Below, one piece after another: positions 17,892-26,959 of a stretch of 64,000 nucleotides of DNA. Within the stretch, counting starts at the first letter, position 1; each line of letters opens with the position of its first letter. This stretch comes from Bacillota bacterium. Lineage in GTDB: Bacteria; Bacillota; Clostridia; Lachnospirales; Lachnospiraceae. The stretch is taken from positions 310,001 to 374,000 of the forward strand of contig JAEWQV010000002.1 in NCBI GenBank assembly GCA_023399055.1, in the 5' to 3' direction. Made by a program: the position numbers and the translations under genes. The notes below the pieces were generated by a model. It was not told where the DNA came from and ran no database searches. It saw only the letters and a list, made by a program, of their open reading frames with translations.

Positions 17892-18356
17892 GTGGGGGAA
17901 AATATTAAGTTAGTTGCTAATAATAAAAAGGCATACTTTGATTATTTCATAGAAGATAAGTATGAAGCTGGCATCGCATTGCATGGCACGGAAGTAAAAT
18001 CATTACGTATGGGTAAATGCAGCGTAAAAGAATCATTTTTACGTATTGAGCAAGGAGAAGTGTATATCTACAATATGCACATTAGTCCATACGAAAAGGG
18101 AAATATCTTTAATAAGGATCCACTCCGTGTAAGAAAGCTATTAATGCATAAGTACGAAATTAATAAAATTCTAGGACAGATTATGCAAAAAGGATATACC
18201 TTAGTTCCCTTGCAAATTTATTTTAAGGGAAGTCTTGTTAAGATGGAGATTGGTCTGGCAAGAGGTAAGAAACTTTATGATAAGCGTGAAGATATCGCTA
18301 AAAAGGATCAGCGAAGAGAAGCAGAAAAAGATTTTAAAGTAAAAAATCTATATTAA
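17892..18356 (+). CDS. smpB: SsrA-binding protein SmpB
   Basis: SmpB binds tmRNA and brings it to stalled ribosomes for trans-translation. The 154-residue product shows AYFDYFIEDKYEAGIALHGTEVKSLR near the start, the central YNMHISPYEKGN and the C-terminal DKREDIAKKDQRREAEKDF tail that enters the decoding site. The start is GTG at 17892, immediately after the rnr stop, with AAAGGAG about 13 nt upstream. It forms an operon with rnr. Its RNA partner ssrA, usually adjacent in related genomes, lies 12 kb downstream here. Confidence 0.96.
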   Translation: MGENIKLVANNKKAYFDYFIEDKYEAGIALHGTEVKSLRMGKCSVKESFLRIEQGEVYIYNMHISPYEKGNIFNKDPLRVRKLLMHKYEINKILGQIMQKGYTLVPLQIYFKGSLVKMEIGLARGKKLYDKREDIAKKDQRREAEKDFKVKNLY

Positions 18357-18392
18357 AGCCTTCATTAATAAAAATACCATTAAACTTATGGC

Positions 18393-18437
18393 AAAAGACT
18401 TATTGCTAACATTATAGACAGCAATAAGTCTTTTATA
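18393..18437. terminator. bidirectional terminator between smpB and the convergent binding-protein gene
   Basis: AAAAGACTTATTGCT (18393-18407) and AGCAATAAGTCTTTT (18420-18434) are perfect 15-bp arms with a 12-nt loop. The outer ends give T-runs on both strands, so it can end both convergent genes. Confidence 0.85.
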
Positions 18438-18492
18438 ATGTCTATATATTAAGGATGAGAGTCCTAGTGCCTCTATAAACTAAATGAATTAT

Positions 18493-19452
18493 TTAGTGAT
18501 GAGTATATTCATTAATTACTTTGACATCAGTGTTAATGAAAGCTGGACCGGTGATCAACCCCTTTAAAGCGGCGATTGCTTCAGCAACACCAAGATATCC
18601 CATAGTATATACGTTTTCAGTGAGAACAGCCTTTAAATCTCCAGAATTAATAAGAGATTCAATTAAATCATTATGATCAAAGCCAATCCCTACAATTTCT
18701 TTATTGCTATTTCTAATGGCATTACCTATGCCGATTGTGGCATCCGTGTTGGTTCCATAAAGACCGACTAAGTCCGGATATTCTTTTATAAAATACTCGG
18801 CACCTTTTTGATAATTTCCGTAATGTGAACTTGAATAAACGGTTGGAAGTAGTTCAAACTTGCCATTCTTCTCTATTGTTTCACGAAACCCCTTTTCTCT
18901 ATCGGTAGTAAGCGTATCATCCTCTTTTTGACCTACAATTCCAATTTTACCAGAATGGACGCCTATTGCATTCAATTCATAGAGCATTGTCTCAGCTGCA
19001 GTAATACCTGCATCAAAATGATCTGTTGCTAAAGTTACCACTGCTTCTTCATAAGCAGTGGAGTATAAGTATATGATCTTCACACCATGAGCCTTTGCAT
19101 CTTCTATTACATTTGCAATTTGTACTGCATCATGTGAGGCGACTAAAATTGCATCAGCACCAGAGTCGACTATTTGATTAATCACCTTAACCAATTCCTC
19201 GGCTTTAGCGTCTTCGGGGGACTCCCATTTATATGTCACACCTATAAGATTCGCCATATCAGTAGCGCCCTTATCAATGTCCACCCATTTTTTGTTCGTT
19301 TTGTCTGTGGTAACAAGATAAACCTGATAATGCTTCATAGTTGATGATAAGGCAACATTATTTTTAAAAGTGCTTTCATACCATATTACAAACACTGCGA
19401 AGGATACCAGAATTACAAGCACATCTATTATTATTTTACGATTACCCAACAA
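18493..19452 (-). CDS. membrane-anchored periplasmic-type sugar-binding protein
   Basis: The 319-residue protein has one N-terminal membrane segment (residues about 7-25) without a lipobox or clear cleavage site. A type-I periplasmic binding fold of the ribose/LacI class (Peripla_BP_4) follows, with ADAILVASHDAVQ, TDHFDAGITAAETM, YGTNTDATIGIGNAIR and VGIGFDHND. It is divergent from the GH53 galactanase gene and shares its promoter region. No permease, ATPase or kinase lies beside it, so it may be a sensor or accessory binding protein. The start appears to be TTG at 19452, with only a weak GAGATGA site, so the N-terminus is uncertain. Confidence 0.8.
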   Translation of the reverse strand: MLGNRKIIIDVLVILVSFAVFVIWYESTFKNNVALSSTMKHYQVYLVTTDKTNKKWVDIDKGATDMANLIGVTYKWESPEDAKAEELVKVINQIVDSGADAILVASHDAVQIANVIEDAKAHGVKIIYLYSTAYEEAVVTLATDHFDAGITAAETMLYELNAIGVHSGKIGIVGQKEDDTLTTDREKGFRETIEKNGKFELLPTVYSSSHYGNYQKGAEYFIKEYPDLVGLYGTNTDATIGIGNAIRNSNKEIVGIGFDHNDLIESLINSGDLKAVLTENVYTMGYLGVAEAIAALKGLITGPAFINTDVKVINEYTHH

Positions 19453-19517
19453 TGATCATCTCACAATACCTAAAATCTATATCAAAATATATTCTATGTT
19501 TTAATTATCTATACCAT

Positions 19518-19576
19518 TTGACATCTGTATTTCAGTATGTTATTGTAAAAACATATAAAAGCGCAAACGGTTGCGC
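19518..19576 (+). promoter_or_regulatory. promoter and LacI-type operator of the extracellular GH53 gene
   Basis: TTGACA (19518-19523), a 17-bp spacer and TATTGT (19541-19546) form the promoter. GCGCAAACGGTTGCGC (19561-19576) lies just past the start point: a palindrome with 6-bp arms around ACGG, typical of LacI-family operators. Related sequences precede the lacI gene and the binding-protein gene of the same island. Confidence 0.75.
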
Positions 19577-19603
19577 TAGTGGAGCAATAGGAGGAGGGGT
19601 TTT

Positions 19604-21691
19604 ATGAAAATGAAGTTAGGTTTGTGTTTTATGACAGCACTATTAATTTTTAGTTTAACGGCATGCCATAGCAGCAAGAATACTACCGATATTAACATTG
19701 ATCCTACAGAAAGTGCGGATTTAGAATCGGACGAAACAAAAAAAACAAATGAGGAAGAGAGTGACAAGATGGTTTACAATGCAAACCTACCGCAAAGTAT
19801 AGAAACAGCATCCATTTATGTAGAAAAAATTAATGGAATTTCTGATGATTTTGTTCGCGGAGTTGACATTTCCAGTATCCTTTCAGAAGAAGAAAGTGGA
19901 GTAGTTTATTATAATGAGGCAGGGGAAGCAGAGGATTTCTTCAAAATTCTTGCAGATGCCGGAGTTAATTATGTGAGAGTCAGGGTATGGAATGATCCTT
20001 ACGATGTAAATGGTAACGGATATGGTGGTGGCAACTGTGATACAGCCAGAGCTGCAGAAATAGGAAAAAGGGCAGCACAGTATGGACTAAAGATGCTGGT
20101 GGATTATCATTATTCTGATTTTTGGGCTGACCCATCAAAACAGATGGTGCCAAAAGCCTGGGCTAATATGACGTTTGAAGAGAAAGAAGCCGCACTTTAT
20201 GACTTTACCAAGGAAAGTTTAACAGAAATCATTGAAGCTGGAGCAGAGGTTGGCATGGTTCAGATAGGTAACGAAACCAACAACGGTATGTCTGGTGAAG
20301 TTAAGAAATCCAGTATTGCAAAGCTGATGGTTCAAGGAGCGAATGCAGTAAGGGAAGTAGCTGCTGCAAACAACCTGGATATTCAAATCGCAATACATTT
20401 GACAAATGTAGAAGATCTGACAGGTATTGACTCCTATATGGCTGTTTTGAAAAAATTTAAGGTTGATTATGATGTAGTTGGCTTATCCTATTATCCTTTC
20501 TGGCATGGAACTTTGGATAATTTAACAACTTTGATGCAGCAGATTGTTAATAAGTATGATAAAAAGGTTATGATAGCTGAAACCTCATACTCTTATACTC
20601 TTGAAAATGGGGATGGTTTTGCTAACAGTATCTCAGAAGAGAGCCAATTGAATAAAAATTATACTGCCTCCATGCAAAGTCAGGCAAATGTCGTTCGTGA
20701 TGTAATGGCTACTGTTGCAGGGATTGGTGAGTACGGAATAGGCGTTTTTTACTGGGAACCAGCTTGGGTACCGGTAGGGGTTTATGATTATGAAGCAGAA
20801 GATGCAGACACGGTACTTGCGAACAATAAAGTTTTATGGGAAAAATATGGATCAGGCTGGGCTTCCAGTTATTCGTCAGGATATGATCCTAAGGATGCAG
20901 GTGTTTACTTTGGGGGTTCTTCATGGGATAACCAGGCGATGTTTGATTTTAACGGAAGAGCATTAGCTTCTCTTAATGTATTTAAATATGTTAAATATGG
21001 AGCAAGCAGTGAACTAAAAGTAGACTACATAAAACCTGTTACGGTTAATATCAATGTGGGGGCACCCTTAACCATGCCGGAAACTGTATCTGTCATTTAT
21101 AATGATAGAAATAAAAACGGAGAAGTGGAGGTTACCTGGGATTCAGAGCAGCTTGCAGCAATTGATACCAATGAAATTGCAGACTATAATATAAATGGGG
21201 TTACCAAAGATGGAGCTGAGATTGTTGCAGACCTTCATGTGGCATTAGTCAATTTTGTTGCTAATCCTAGTTTTGAAGAGGCGGATACCTCCATGTATAC
21301 CTTCCTTTACGAAGATGTTAATCCCGCAGATTTCCAGATGAAAGAAGCAGATTCTCATACGGGAAGCTATGCGATGCATTTCTGGGATGAAGGTGATGTT
21401 TATTTTCAAGGGGAACAGACAATAACTGATTTAATGGATGGCGAGTACTATTTTAACCTTTGGGGTCAGGGTGGCGATATGGGAAGCAATGCAATCACAT
21501 ACATATATGCTACAAGTGGTGGTGTTACCTATAAACAGGAATTCACTTTGACCGGATACGGAAACTGGACAATGCCTGAACTTAGCAAGATTCCGGTAGT
21601 AGATGGCACAATTACAGTAGGCATATATGTTAGTGCAGGACCAGGAGCCTGGGGTACCTTTGATGATTGGTACTTATGTAAAACCAACTAG
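19604..21691 (+). CDS. GH53 endo-beta-1,4-galactanase, lipoprotein
   Basis: GH53 enzymes cut the beta-1,4-galactan side chains of pectin (arabinogalactan I). The 695-residue precursor has a lipobox (LTAC, Cys21), so it should be anchored outside the membrane. The catalytic barrel covers residues about 83-455, with acid/base E224 in QIGNETNNG and nucleophile E326 in VMIAETSYS. A bacterial Ig-like domain (about 465-550) and a C-terminal galactose-binding-like module beginning NPSFEE (about 550-695, possibly a galactan-binding CBM such as family 61) follow. It is the extracellular first step of the island. Confidence 0.9.
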   Translation: MKMKLGLCFMTALLIFSLTACHSSKNTTDINIDPTESADLESDETKKTNEEESDKMVYNANLPQSIETASIYVEKINGISDDFVRGVDISSILSEEESGVVYYNEAGEAEDFFKILADAGVNYVRVRVWNDPYDVNGNGYGGGNCDTARAAEIGKRAAQYGLKMLVDYHYSDFWADPSKQMVPKAWANMTFEEKEAALYDFTKESLTEIIEAGAEVGMVQIGNETNNGMSGEVKKSSIAKLMVQGANAVREVAAANNLDIQIAIHLTNVEDLTGIDSYMAVLKKFKVDYDVVGLSYYPFWHGTLDNLTTLMQQIVNKYDKKVMIAETSYSYTLENGDGFANSISEESQLNKNYTASMQSQANVVRDVMATVAGIGEYGIGVFYWEPAWVPVGVYDYEAEDADTVLANNKVLWEKYGSGWASSYSSGYDPKDAGVYFGGSSWDNQAMFDFNGRALASLNVFKYVKYGASSELKVDYIKPVTVNINVGAPLTMPETVSVIYNDRNKNGEVEVTWDSEQLAAIDTNEIADYNINGVTKDGAEIVADLHVALVNFVANPSFEEADTSMYTFLYEDVNPADFQMKEADSHTGSYAMHFWDEGDVYFQGEQTITDLMDGEYYFNLWGQGGDMGSNAITYIYATSGGVTYKQEFTLTGYGNWTMPELSKIPVVDGTITVGIYVSAGPGAWGTFDDWYLCKTN

Positions 21692-21714
21692 AAATTCACC
21701 TATGTATAAAAATA

Positions 21715-21766
21715 TTGACTAAACTATCGCACACTGATACTATCGTTTTAGAATAACCGATTACGC
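21715..21766 (+). promoter_or_regulatory. promoter and operator of the lacI-type gene
   Basis: TTGACT (21715-21720), 17 bp and TACTAT (21738-21743) are followed after 7 bp by GAATAACCGATTACGC (21751-21766). This matches the operator family seen at 19561, 22904 and 23052. The regulator therefore probably represses itself. Confidence 0.65.
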
Positions 21767-21799
21767 AAGCTTAAACTGATTGCACTTTTGGAGGCTATA

Positions 21800-22816
21800 A
21801 TGGAAACAGAAGAAAGAGATTCAAAAATTATTACAATTGCAGATATAGCAGATGCTTTAGGGGTATCAAAAACCACTGTATCCAGAGCGATTTCGGGCAA
21901 AGGAAGGATTGGAACTGAAACTCGGAATAATGTTCTAAGATATATTAAGGAACACGACTATAAGCCAAATGTAATTGCGAGAGGTCTTGCCCAATCTAAA
22001 ACATATAATATATGCTTAACCTTGCCGAGTGATTATAATATTTCGGAATTGCCCTATTTTCAAAAAGTACTGCTGGGAGCTTGTGACTATCTTTCCGAAA
22101 TGGATTATGATGTGATTGTTACTAAGATATCTGAGGATGATATTTCTAATTTATCCAGAATTATTTATAATCGAAAAGTAGACGGGGTTATATTAACCAG
22201 AACAACTATGAATGGAAAATCGATAAAGTTTTTAAAGAGTAAAAAGATACCCTTTTTAGTTTTAGGAATCTACCCCGATGAGAGTGTATATCAAATAGAT
22301 TCAAAACATATGGAAGGGTGCGCAGAATTAACCAACATTTTATTGATGAAGGGATTAAAAAGGCTGGCTCTGTTTGAAGGAAGCAATCGACATTATGTTA
22401 CAAAAAGTAGGTATGAAGGATTTCGGCGAGCACATGAAAAGGCGGGATTATCCATTAGCAAAAATCTTGTCTACGAAAATCTGGTTAATAATATATCCAT
22501 AGAGAAATCAGTAGATGATGCTTTAAAAAACAAAGCAGACTGTATCGTCTGTATGGATGATAATATCTGTTATCAGGTACTTCGAAAGCTTAGGCATGAT
22601 GGGGTTAGTATTCCTGGAGATATTCGTGTTGCTTCGTTCTTTGACAGTAACCTGCTCGAAGGAAATAGTCCACCCATAACGTGTGTTGATTTCGAAGTGA
22701 GTAATGTCGGACTTATCGCTGCTAAAACACTGTTGTCCATCATAGACAATGAAGAAAATGTACCGATGAAAATAGAATTAGGATATGAAATTGCATTGAA
22801 AGAATCGACAAAATAG
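21800..22816 (+). CDS. LacI-family transcriptional regulator
   Basis: The 338-residue protein has the LacI N-terminal helix-turn-helix and hinge (ITIADIADALGVSKTTVSRAI, residues about 10-65) and a periplasmic-binding-like effector domain. It sits inside the galactan island between the extracellular GH53 and the ABC importer, and matching operators precede all three transcription units. It is therefore the likely local repressor responding to galacto-oligosaccharides or a breakdown product. ATG 21800 is chosen because TTGGAGG at 21788 is its ribosome site; a start at that TTG would lie inside the site. Confidence 0.9.
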   Translation: METEERDSKIITIADIADALGVSKTTVSRAISGKGRIGTETRNNVLRYIKEHDYKPNVIARGLAQSKTYNICLTLPSDYNISELPYFQKVLLGACDYLSEMDYDVIVTKISEDDISNLSRIIYNRKVDGVILTRTTMNGKSIKFLKSKKIPFLVLGIYPDESVYQIDSKHMEGCAELTNILLMKGLKRLALFEGSNRHYVTKSRYEGFRRAHEKAGLSISKNLVYENLVNNISIEKSVDDALKNKADCIVCMDDNICYQVLRKLRHDGVSIPGDIRVASFFDSNLLEGNSPPITCVDFEVSNVGLIAAKTLLSIIDNEENVPMKIELGYEIALKESTK

Positions 22817-22835
22817 TAAAAAAGCTAGAATAAAT

Positions 22836-22878
22836 TGCATTCAAGATTTCTTAAAGGGAAGTTTTGAATGCATTTTTT
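22836..22878 (+). terminator. terminator after the LacI-family gene
   Basis: TGCATTCAA (22836-22844) pairs with TTGAATGCA (22864-22872), followed by TTTTTT. Confidence 0.85.
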
Positions 22879-22903
22879 GTAGAAATACTGTTAAATTACT
22901 GGT

Positions 22904-22919
22904 GAGCAACCGATTGAAC
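22904..22919. promoter_or_regulatory. upstream LacI-type operator copy
   Basis: GAGCAACCGATTGAAC resembles the promoter operators at 21751 and 23052. It lies 148 bp upstream of the 23052 copy, close to an integral number of helical turns, so it could be an auxiliary operator for looping. No promoter sits directly in front of it. Confidence 0.5.
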
Positions 22920-23014
22920 ACGTGGAACTATTAAATGGCTATTATAAATTTACATAAAAATTTAATTGTGAAGAATGTATAGAAAATAAGTTAATATATA
23001 TGCAATTATATACA

Positions 23015-23067
23015 TTGACAACAAATAATTACTCTGATATTATTAATGCAAGAACAACCGATTGCGC
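23015..23067 (+). promoter_or_regulatory. promoter and operator of the ABC importer operon
   Basis: TTGACA (23015-23020), a 17-bp spacer and TATTAT (23038-23043) form a strong promoter. GAACAACCGATTGCGC (23052-23067) covers the expected start point, the same arrangement as at the lacI gene. Confidence 0.75.
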
Positions 23068-23148
23068 ATTAAATAAAAAAGTAAGAAATGCATAGGTTGG
23101 TTTGGCTAGAAATAAGTAACTATCATTCATATCTACAGGGAGGGTAAA

Positions 23149-24459
23149 ATGAAGAGAAAATTATTAGCATTAGTATTAACTGTTACACTGGCTGCAACAA
23201 CTTTAGTAGGATGCGGCGGTAACACGACAAAGGAACCAACTACACAGCCAACAAAAGCAGCTGACAAAGAGGAAGCAAAAGCAACGGAAGCCCCAGCAGC
23301 CGTGGAGAAGGAAGATGTATCACTCGTTATGTGGGGAGCCGAGGAAGACCAAGCAATGCTGCAAGGAATGATTGATGCCTTTATTGCTACATATTCGGAT
23401 AAAGCGAACTTTGACATTCAACTAGGTGTTCAGTCAGAGTCCACAGCAAAAGACACAGTTTTAACAGACGTTGAAGCAGCTGCTGATGTATATGCTTTTG
23501 CAGATGATCAATTAAATGAACTTGTGAATGCAGGTGCCTTACAACCCATATCAATTAACACCGATGCAATTATTGAAGCAAATGGCGGAGCAGAAGCTGG
23601 GTCTGTAAAGGCTGCTACGAAAGATGGCACCTTATATGCATATCCAATGACAGCTGATAATGGATATTTTATGTTCTATAATAAAGAGTATTTTTCCGAC
23701 AGCGATGTACAATCTCTTGATAAAATGATGGAAATTGCTGCAGCAGCCGGCAAGAAGATAACAGTTGACTATTCCAGCGGCTGGTATTTATATTCTTTCT
23801 TCCAGGGAGCAGGATTAACACTTGGTCTTAATGAAGATGGTGTTACTAATTTCTGTACCTGGAATGCTACCGATACCAAATATACAGGTGCACAGGTTGC
23901 AGATGCAATGATTTCAATTGCAAAGAACCCGGGATTTATCAGCGTAAGCGATGCAGAATTTGCTACTGGTATCACAGAAGGAACAATTATTGCAGGTGTG
24001 AACGGAACCTGGAACGCAGCAACAGCAGAAGCTGCCTGGGGTGATAATTATGCAGCCACCAAATTACCTACCTATACAGTGGCTGGTGATCAGGTTCAGA
24101 TGTCATCCTTTGCAGGCTATAAACTGGTAGGTGTGAATGCTTATTCAGAATATGCAGGATGGGCGATGCTACTTGCTGAATGGATTACAAACTATGATAA
24201 TCAGGTACTTCGCTTTGAAACCAGAGGCCTTGGACCATCGAATGTAGAAGCAGGTGCATCTGATGCAGTACAGGCAAGTCCTGCAATTGCTGCTTTAGCT
24301 GAACAGTCCATATATGCAACGGTTCAACGTGTAGGCGGAAAGTTCTGGGATCCAGCAACCGCATTTGGTACAATTGCTGCCGCTGGTAACGCAGATGGTA
24401 TTGATCTTCAAGTTCTTGTAGACACAATGGTAGAGGGAATTATCGCTCCAGTAGAATAA
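23149..24459 (+). CDS. oligosaccharide ABC transporter substrate-binding lipoprotein (MalE class)
   Basis: The 436-residue precursor has a lipobox (LVGC, Cys22 region), a Thr/Glu-rich linker and a family-1 solute-binding domain (SLVMWGAEEDQ, YAYPMTADNGYFMFYNKEYF). It delivers an oligosaccharide to the permeases encoded next. The neighbouring GH53 enzymes make galacto-oligosaccharides the most likely ligand; this is inferred from context. The ATG follows CAGGGAGGG. A stem-loop after the gene probably keeps its expression above that of the permeases. Confidence 0.92.
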   Translation: MKRKLLALVLTVTLAATTLVGCGGNTTKEPTTQPTKAADKEEAKATEAPAAVEKEDVSLVMWGAEEDQAMLQGMIDAFIATYSDKANFDIQLGVQSESTAKDTVLTDVEAAADVYAFADDQLNELVNAGALQPISINTDAIIEANGGAEAGSVKAATKDGTLYAYPMTADNGYFMFYNKEYFSDSDVQSLDKMMEIAAAAGKKITVDYSSGWYLYSFFQGAGLTLGLNEDGVTNFCTWNATDTKYTGAQVADAMISIAKNPGFISVSDAEFATGITEGTIIAGVNGTWNAATAEAAWGDNYAATKLPTYTVAGDQVQMSSFAGYKLVGVNAYSEYAGWAMLLAEWITNYDNQVLRFETRGLGPSNVEAGASDAVQASPAIAALAEQSIYATVQRVGGKFWDPATAFGTIAAAGNADGIDLQVLVDTMVEGIIAPVE

Positions 24460-24473
24460 TTTACTAAATATTA

Positions 24474-24516
24474 ATATGACCCACATGTGCAATGACCTTG
24501 TGTATGTGGGTTATAT
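24474..24516 (+). terminator. attenuating stem-loop between binding protein and permease
   Basis: ATATGACCCACAT (24474-24486) pairs with ATGTGGGTTATAT (24504-24516) over 13 bp with one G-U pair. Few T follow, so it is probably a leaky terminator or 3'-stabilising hairpin. A possible operator half (revcomp TTAACCGATCA) lies near 24548. Confidence 0.6.
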
Positions 24517-24590
24517 TTGAAAATGGAGAGAAGTATTCTGCCTAAATGATCGGTTAATATGCCCGCCGAATTGAATAGATGGGAGCAAGC

Positions 24591-26021
24591 ATGATGAGAT
24601 TTTTGAGAGGTATAGGTAAACCCTTTAAAGAAGTAGGATTAGCCATTAAAGATGGGGATATATTTGTAAAATTATCTCTTCTACTGATGGGACTAGGGTA
24701 TTTTAGAAGAAAGCAAATCATAAAAGGTATTATTGTTTCTTTATTTCAATTTCTTGTTATATGTTTTACAACGATAGTTGGATTTCCTTATCTGGCTAAG
24801 TTCTCGTCTCTGGGAACCGTTCAGCGTGAAATGATCTTTAATATAGACACCATGAAGAATGAAGTAAATGATTTTGACAATTCCTTTAAAATTCTATTAT
24901 TTGGACTAATCAGTCTTGCAATTATAGTAACCACAGTGGTTCTATATTTAGTTAATATAGTTAATGTAAGAAATCTTCAGGTTCTAGGGGAGTCCGGAAA
25001 ACATATTAACAGTTTCACGGAAGATGTGAAAGATTTATTAAACCATAAATTTCATATTACTTTATTATTTTTCCCTATCATGGGGGTTATTATATTTACG
25101 ATCATTCCATTGCTGGTGATGATTATGGTAGCGTTTACAAATTATGATTCGACACATATGCCTCCGTCGACTTTATTTACCTGGGTGGGTGTTACGAATT
25201 TCAAACAGTTATTTGCATCCTCCATTGCTATAACGTTTGGATATTCCTTTAAGAAGGTCTTATCCTGGACTTTAATTTGGGCTGTTTTCGCTACCTTTAC
25301 TAACTACTTTGGTGGTATTCTATTAGCAATGTATATCAATAACAAAAAGACGAAATTTCAAAGAGTATGGCGGTCTCTCTTTGTAGTAGCTATTGCTGTT
25401 CCACAGTTTGTAACGTTACTGTTAATTCGTAATTTCTTTGCTGATACGGGCATTGTAAATACTATTTGTTCTAATTTGGGAATAACAGAGCTGTTTACAA
25501 ATTTAGGACTAATAAAATCAAGCTTAGGCTATATCCCATTTTTAACAGATCCAGTATGGGCAAAGATCATGATTATATTAATCAATATGTGGATTGGTAT
25601 CCCTTATTTGATGTTAATTGCTACAGGGGTATTGATGAACATACCGGCAGACCTGATTGAAAGTGCAAAAATCGATGGTGCAAGTCCCCTTCAGTCCTTT
25701 AAAAAGATTACTCTGCCCTACATATTATTTGTAACAGGACCTTATCTTGTTACCTCCTTTGTAGCTAATATTAATAATTTTAATGTTATTTATCTTCTAA
25801 CAAATGATGTCTTCTATACCCAGGATCAACATTTGGCTAATTCTAGTGCCCAGGAAGTGGATTTACTTGTCACCTGGTTGTATCGACTGACTCAGGATGA
25901 ATATAACTACAAAATGGCATCTGTTATCGGTATAGCGGTCTTTATCATCTGTGCAATATTAACCCTTATCGCCTTTAATTATATGATTAAGGGAAATAAA
26001 GAGGAGGAATTCCAATCATGA
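24591..26021 (+). CDS. CUT1-type ABC sugar permease (MalF class)
   Basis: This is the first integral membrane subunit of the oligosaccharide importer. It is about 476 residues, with an extended N-terminal region carrying extra membrane segments. The EAA-type cytoplasmic loop (DLIESAKIDGASPLQSFKKITLPYI) contacts the ATPase. The start is ambiguous between ATG 24591 and 24594, both served by GGGAG at 24581-24585; ATG 24579 is upstream of that site. It overlaps the next permease gene by 4 bp. No ATPase gene is present, so a shared MsmX-like ATPase elsewhere is expected. Confidence 0.9.
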   Translation: MMRFLRGIGKPFKEVGLAIKDGDIFVKLSLLLMGLGYFRRKQIIKGIIVSLFQFLVICFTTIVGFPYLAKFSSLGTVQREMIFNIDTMKNEVNDFDNSFKILLFGLISLAIIVTTVVLYLVNIVNVRNLQVLGESGKHINSFTEDVKDLLNHKFHITLLFFPIMGVIIFTIIPLLVMIMVAFTNYDSTHMPPSTLFTWVGVTNFKQLFASSIAITFGYSFKKVLSWTLIWAVFATFTNYFGGILLAMYINNKKTKFQRVWRSLFVVAIAVPQFVTLLLIRNFFADTGIVNTICSNLGITELFTNLGLIKSSLGYIPFLTDPVWAKIMIILINMWIGIPYLMLIATGVLMNIPADLIESAKIDGASPLQSFKKITLPYILFVTGPYLVTSFVANINNFNVIYLLTNDVFYTQDQHLANSSAQEVDLLVTWLYRLTQDEYNYKMASVIGIAVFIICAILTLIAFNYMIKGNKEEEFQS

Positions 26022-26860
26022 GAAAAGCACTTAAATCTGGTGGAAGACATCTGTTCTTAGTGATTCTGGTATTGTTTTGGCTAATACCAATTATATGGCT
26101 GGTGCTTACCTCCTTCAGTGGATATTCAGGAATTAATATTAGTCATTTTATACCGGAAAGTTTTTCGCTTAATAATTACAAGCAGTTACTTTGGAATGCA
26201 GATAGTGTGGCGCAGTTTCCGAGATGGTTCATGAACACCTTCATCATCGCCATTTGTTCCTGTGTTATTTCCAGTATGTATGTACTAATGGTAAGCTATG
26301 CCATTAGCTGTATGAGATTTAAAATGAGAAAGCCATTAATGAACATTGCTATTCTTTTAAATCTGTTTCCGGGATTCTTGTCAATGATAGCAGTGTATTT
26401 CATCTTAAAATCATTTAATCTGACCAACAACCATCTGGGGCTAATTCTTGTATATTCGGGAAGCGCGGGGTTGGGATACCTAATTGCAAAAGGTTTTTTT
26501 GATACCATTCCGATTGCTTTAAGAGAAGCAGCAAAAATGGAAGGGGCTTCGGAAGCAAAGGTATTTACTAAAATTGTTCTTCCAATTTCCAAACCAATTA
26601 TAGTATATACCGTTATTGCTTCGTTCTTAGCGCCTTGGATGGACTTTATCTTCGCAAGAATTGTATTGAACTCTGGAATATCAAAGGATTGGACAGTAGG
26701 TATCGGTCTTTACAATATGCTGGACAAAGCCCTAATTAATACATACTTTGCAAGATTCTGCGCAGGTGGTGTCTTAGTTTCCATTCCAATATCAATACTG
26801 TTCATAATCATGCAGAAATTTTATGTAGAAGGTATCACCTCAGGTTCGGTGAAAGGTTAA
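26018..26860 (+). CDS. CUT1-type ABC sugar permease (MalG class)
   Basis: This is the second permease subunit, 280 residues and six predicted membrane segments, with the EAA loop IALREAAKMEGASEAKVFTKIVLPISKP. The ATG at 26018 overlaps the end of the MalF-type gene (ATGA), so translation is coupled; GAGGAGGAATTCC lies upstream. It works with that permease and the binding protein encoded before it. Confidence 0.92.
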   Translation: MRKALKSGGRHLFLVILVLFWLIPIIWLVLTSFSGYSGINISHFIPESFSLNNYKQLLWNADSVAQFPRWFMNTFIIAICSCVISSMYVLMVSYAISCMRFKMRKPLMNIAILLNLFPGFLSMIAVYFILKSFNLTNNHLGLILVYSGSAGLGYLIAKGFFDTIPIALREAAKMEGASEAKVFTKIVLPISKPIIVYTVIASFLAPWMDFIFARIVLNSGISKDWTVGIGLYNMLDKALINTYFARFCAGGVLVSIPISILFIIMQKFYVEGITSGSVKG

Positions 26861-26959
26861 CTAGTTAAAAGGGTGAAGGAAATCACCTACTACTTGGAGT
26901 GTATGGCTTATTCATGCTTTGAATATAGCTTATCATAAGAAAGGCACGGGAAGTAAAAA

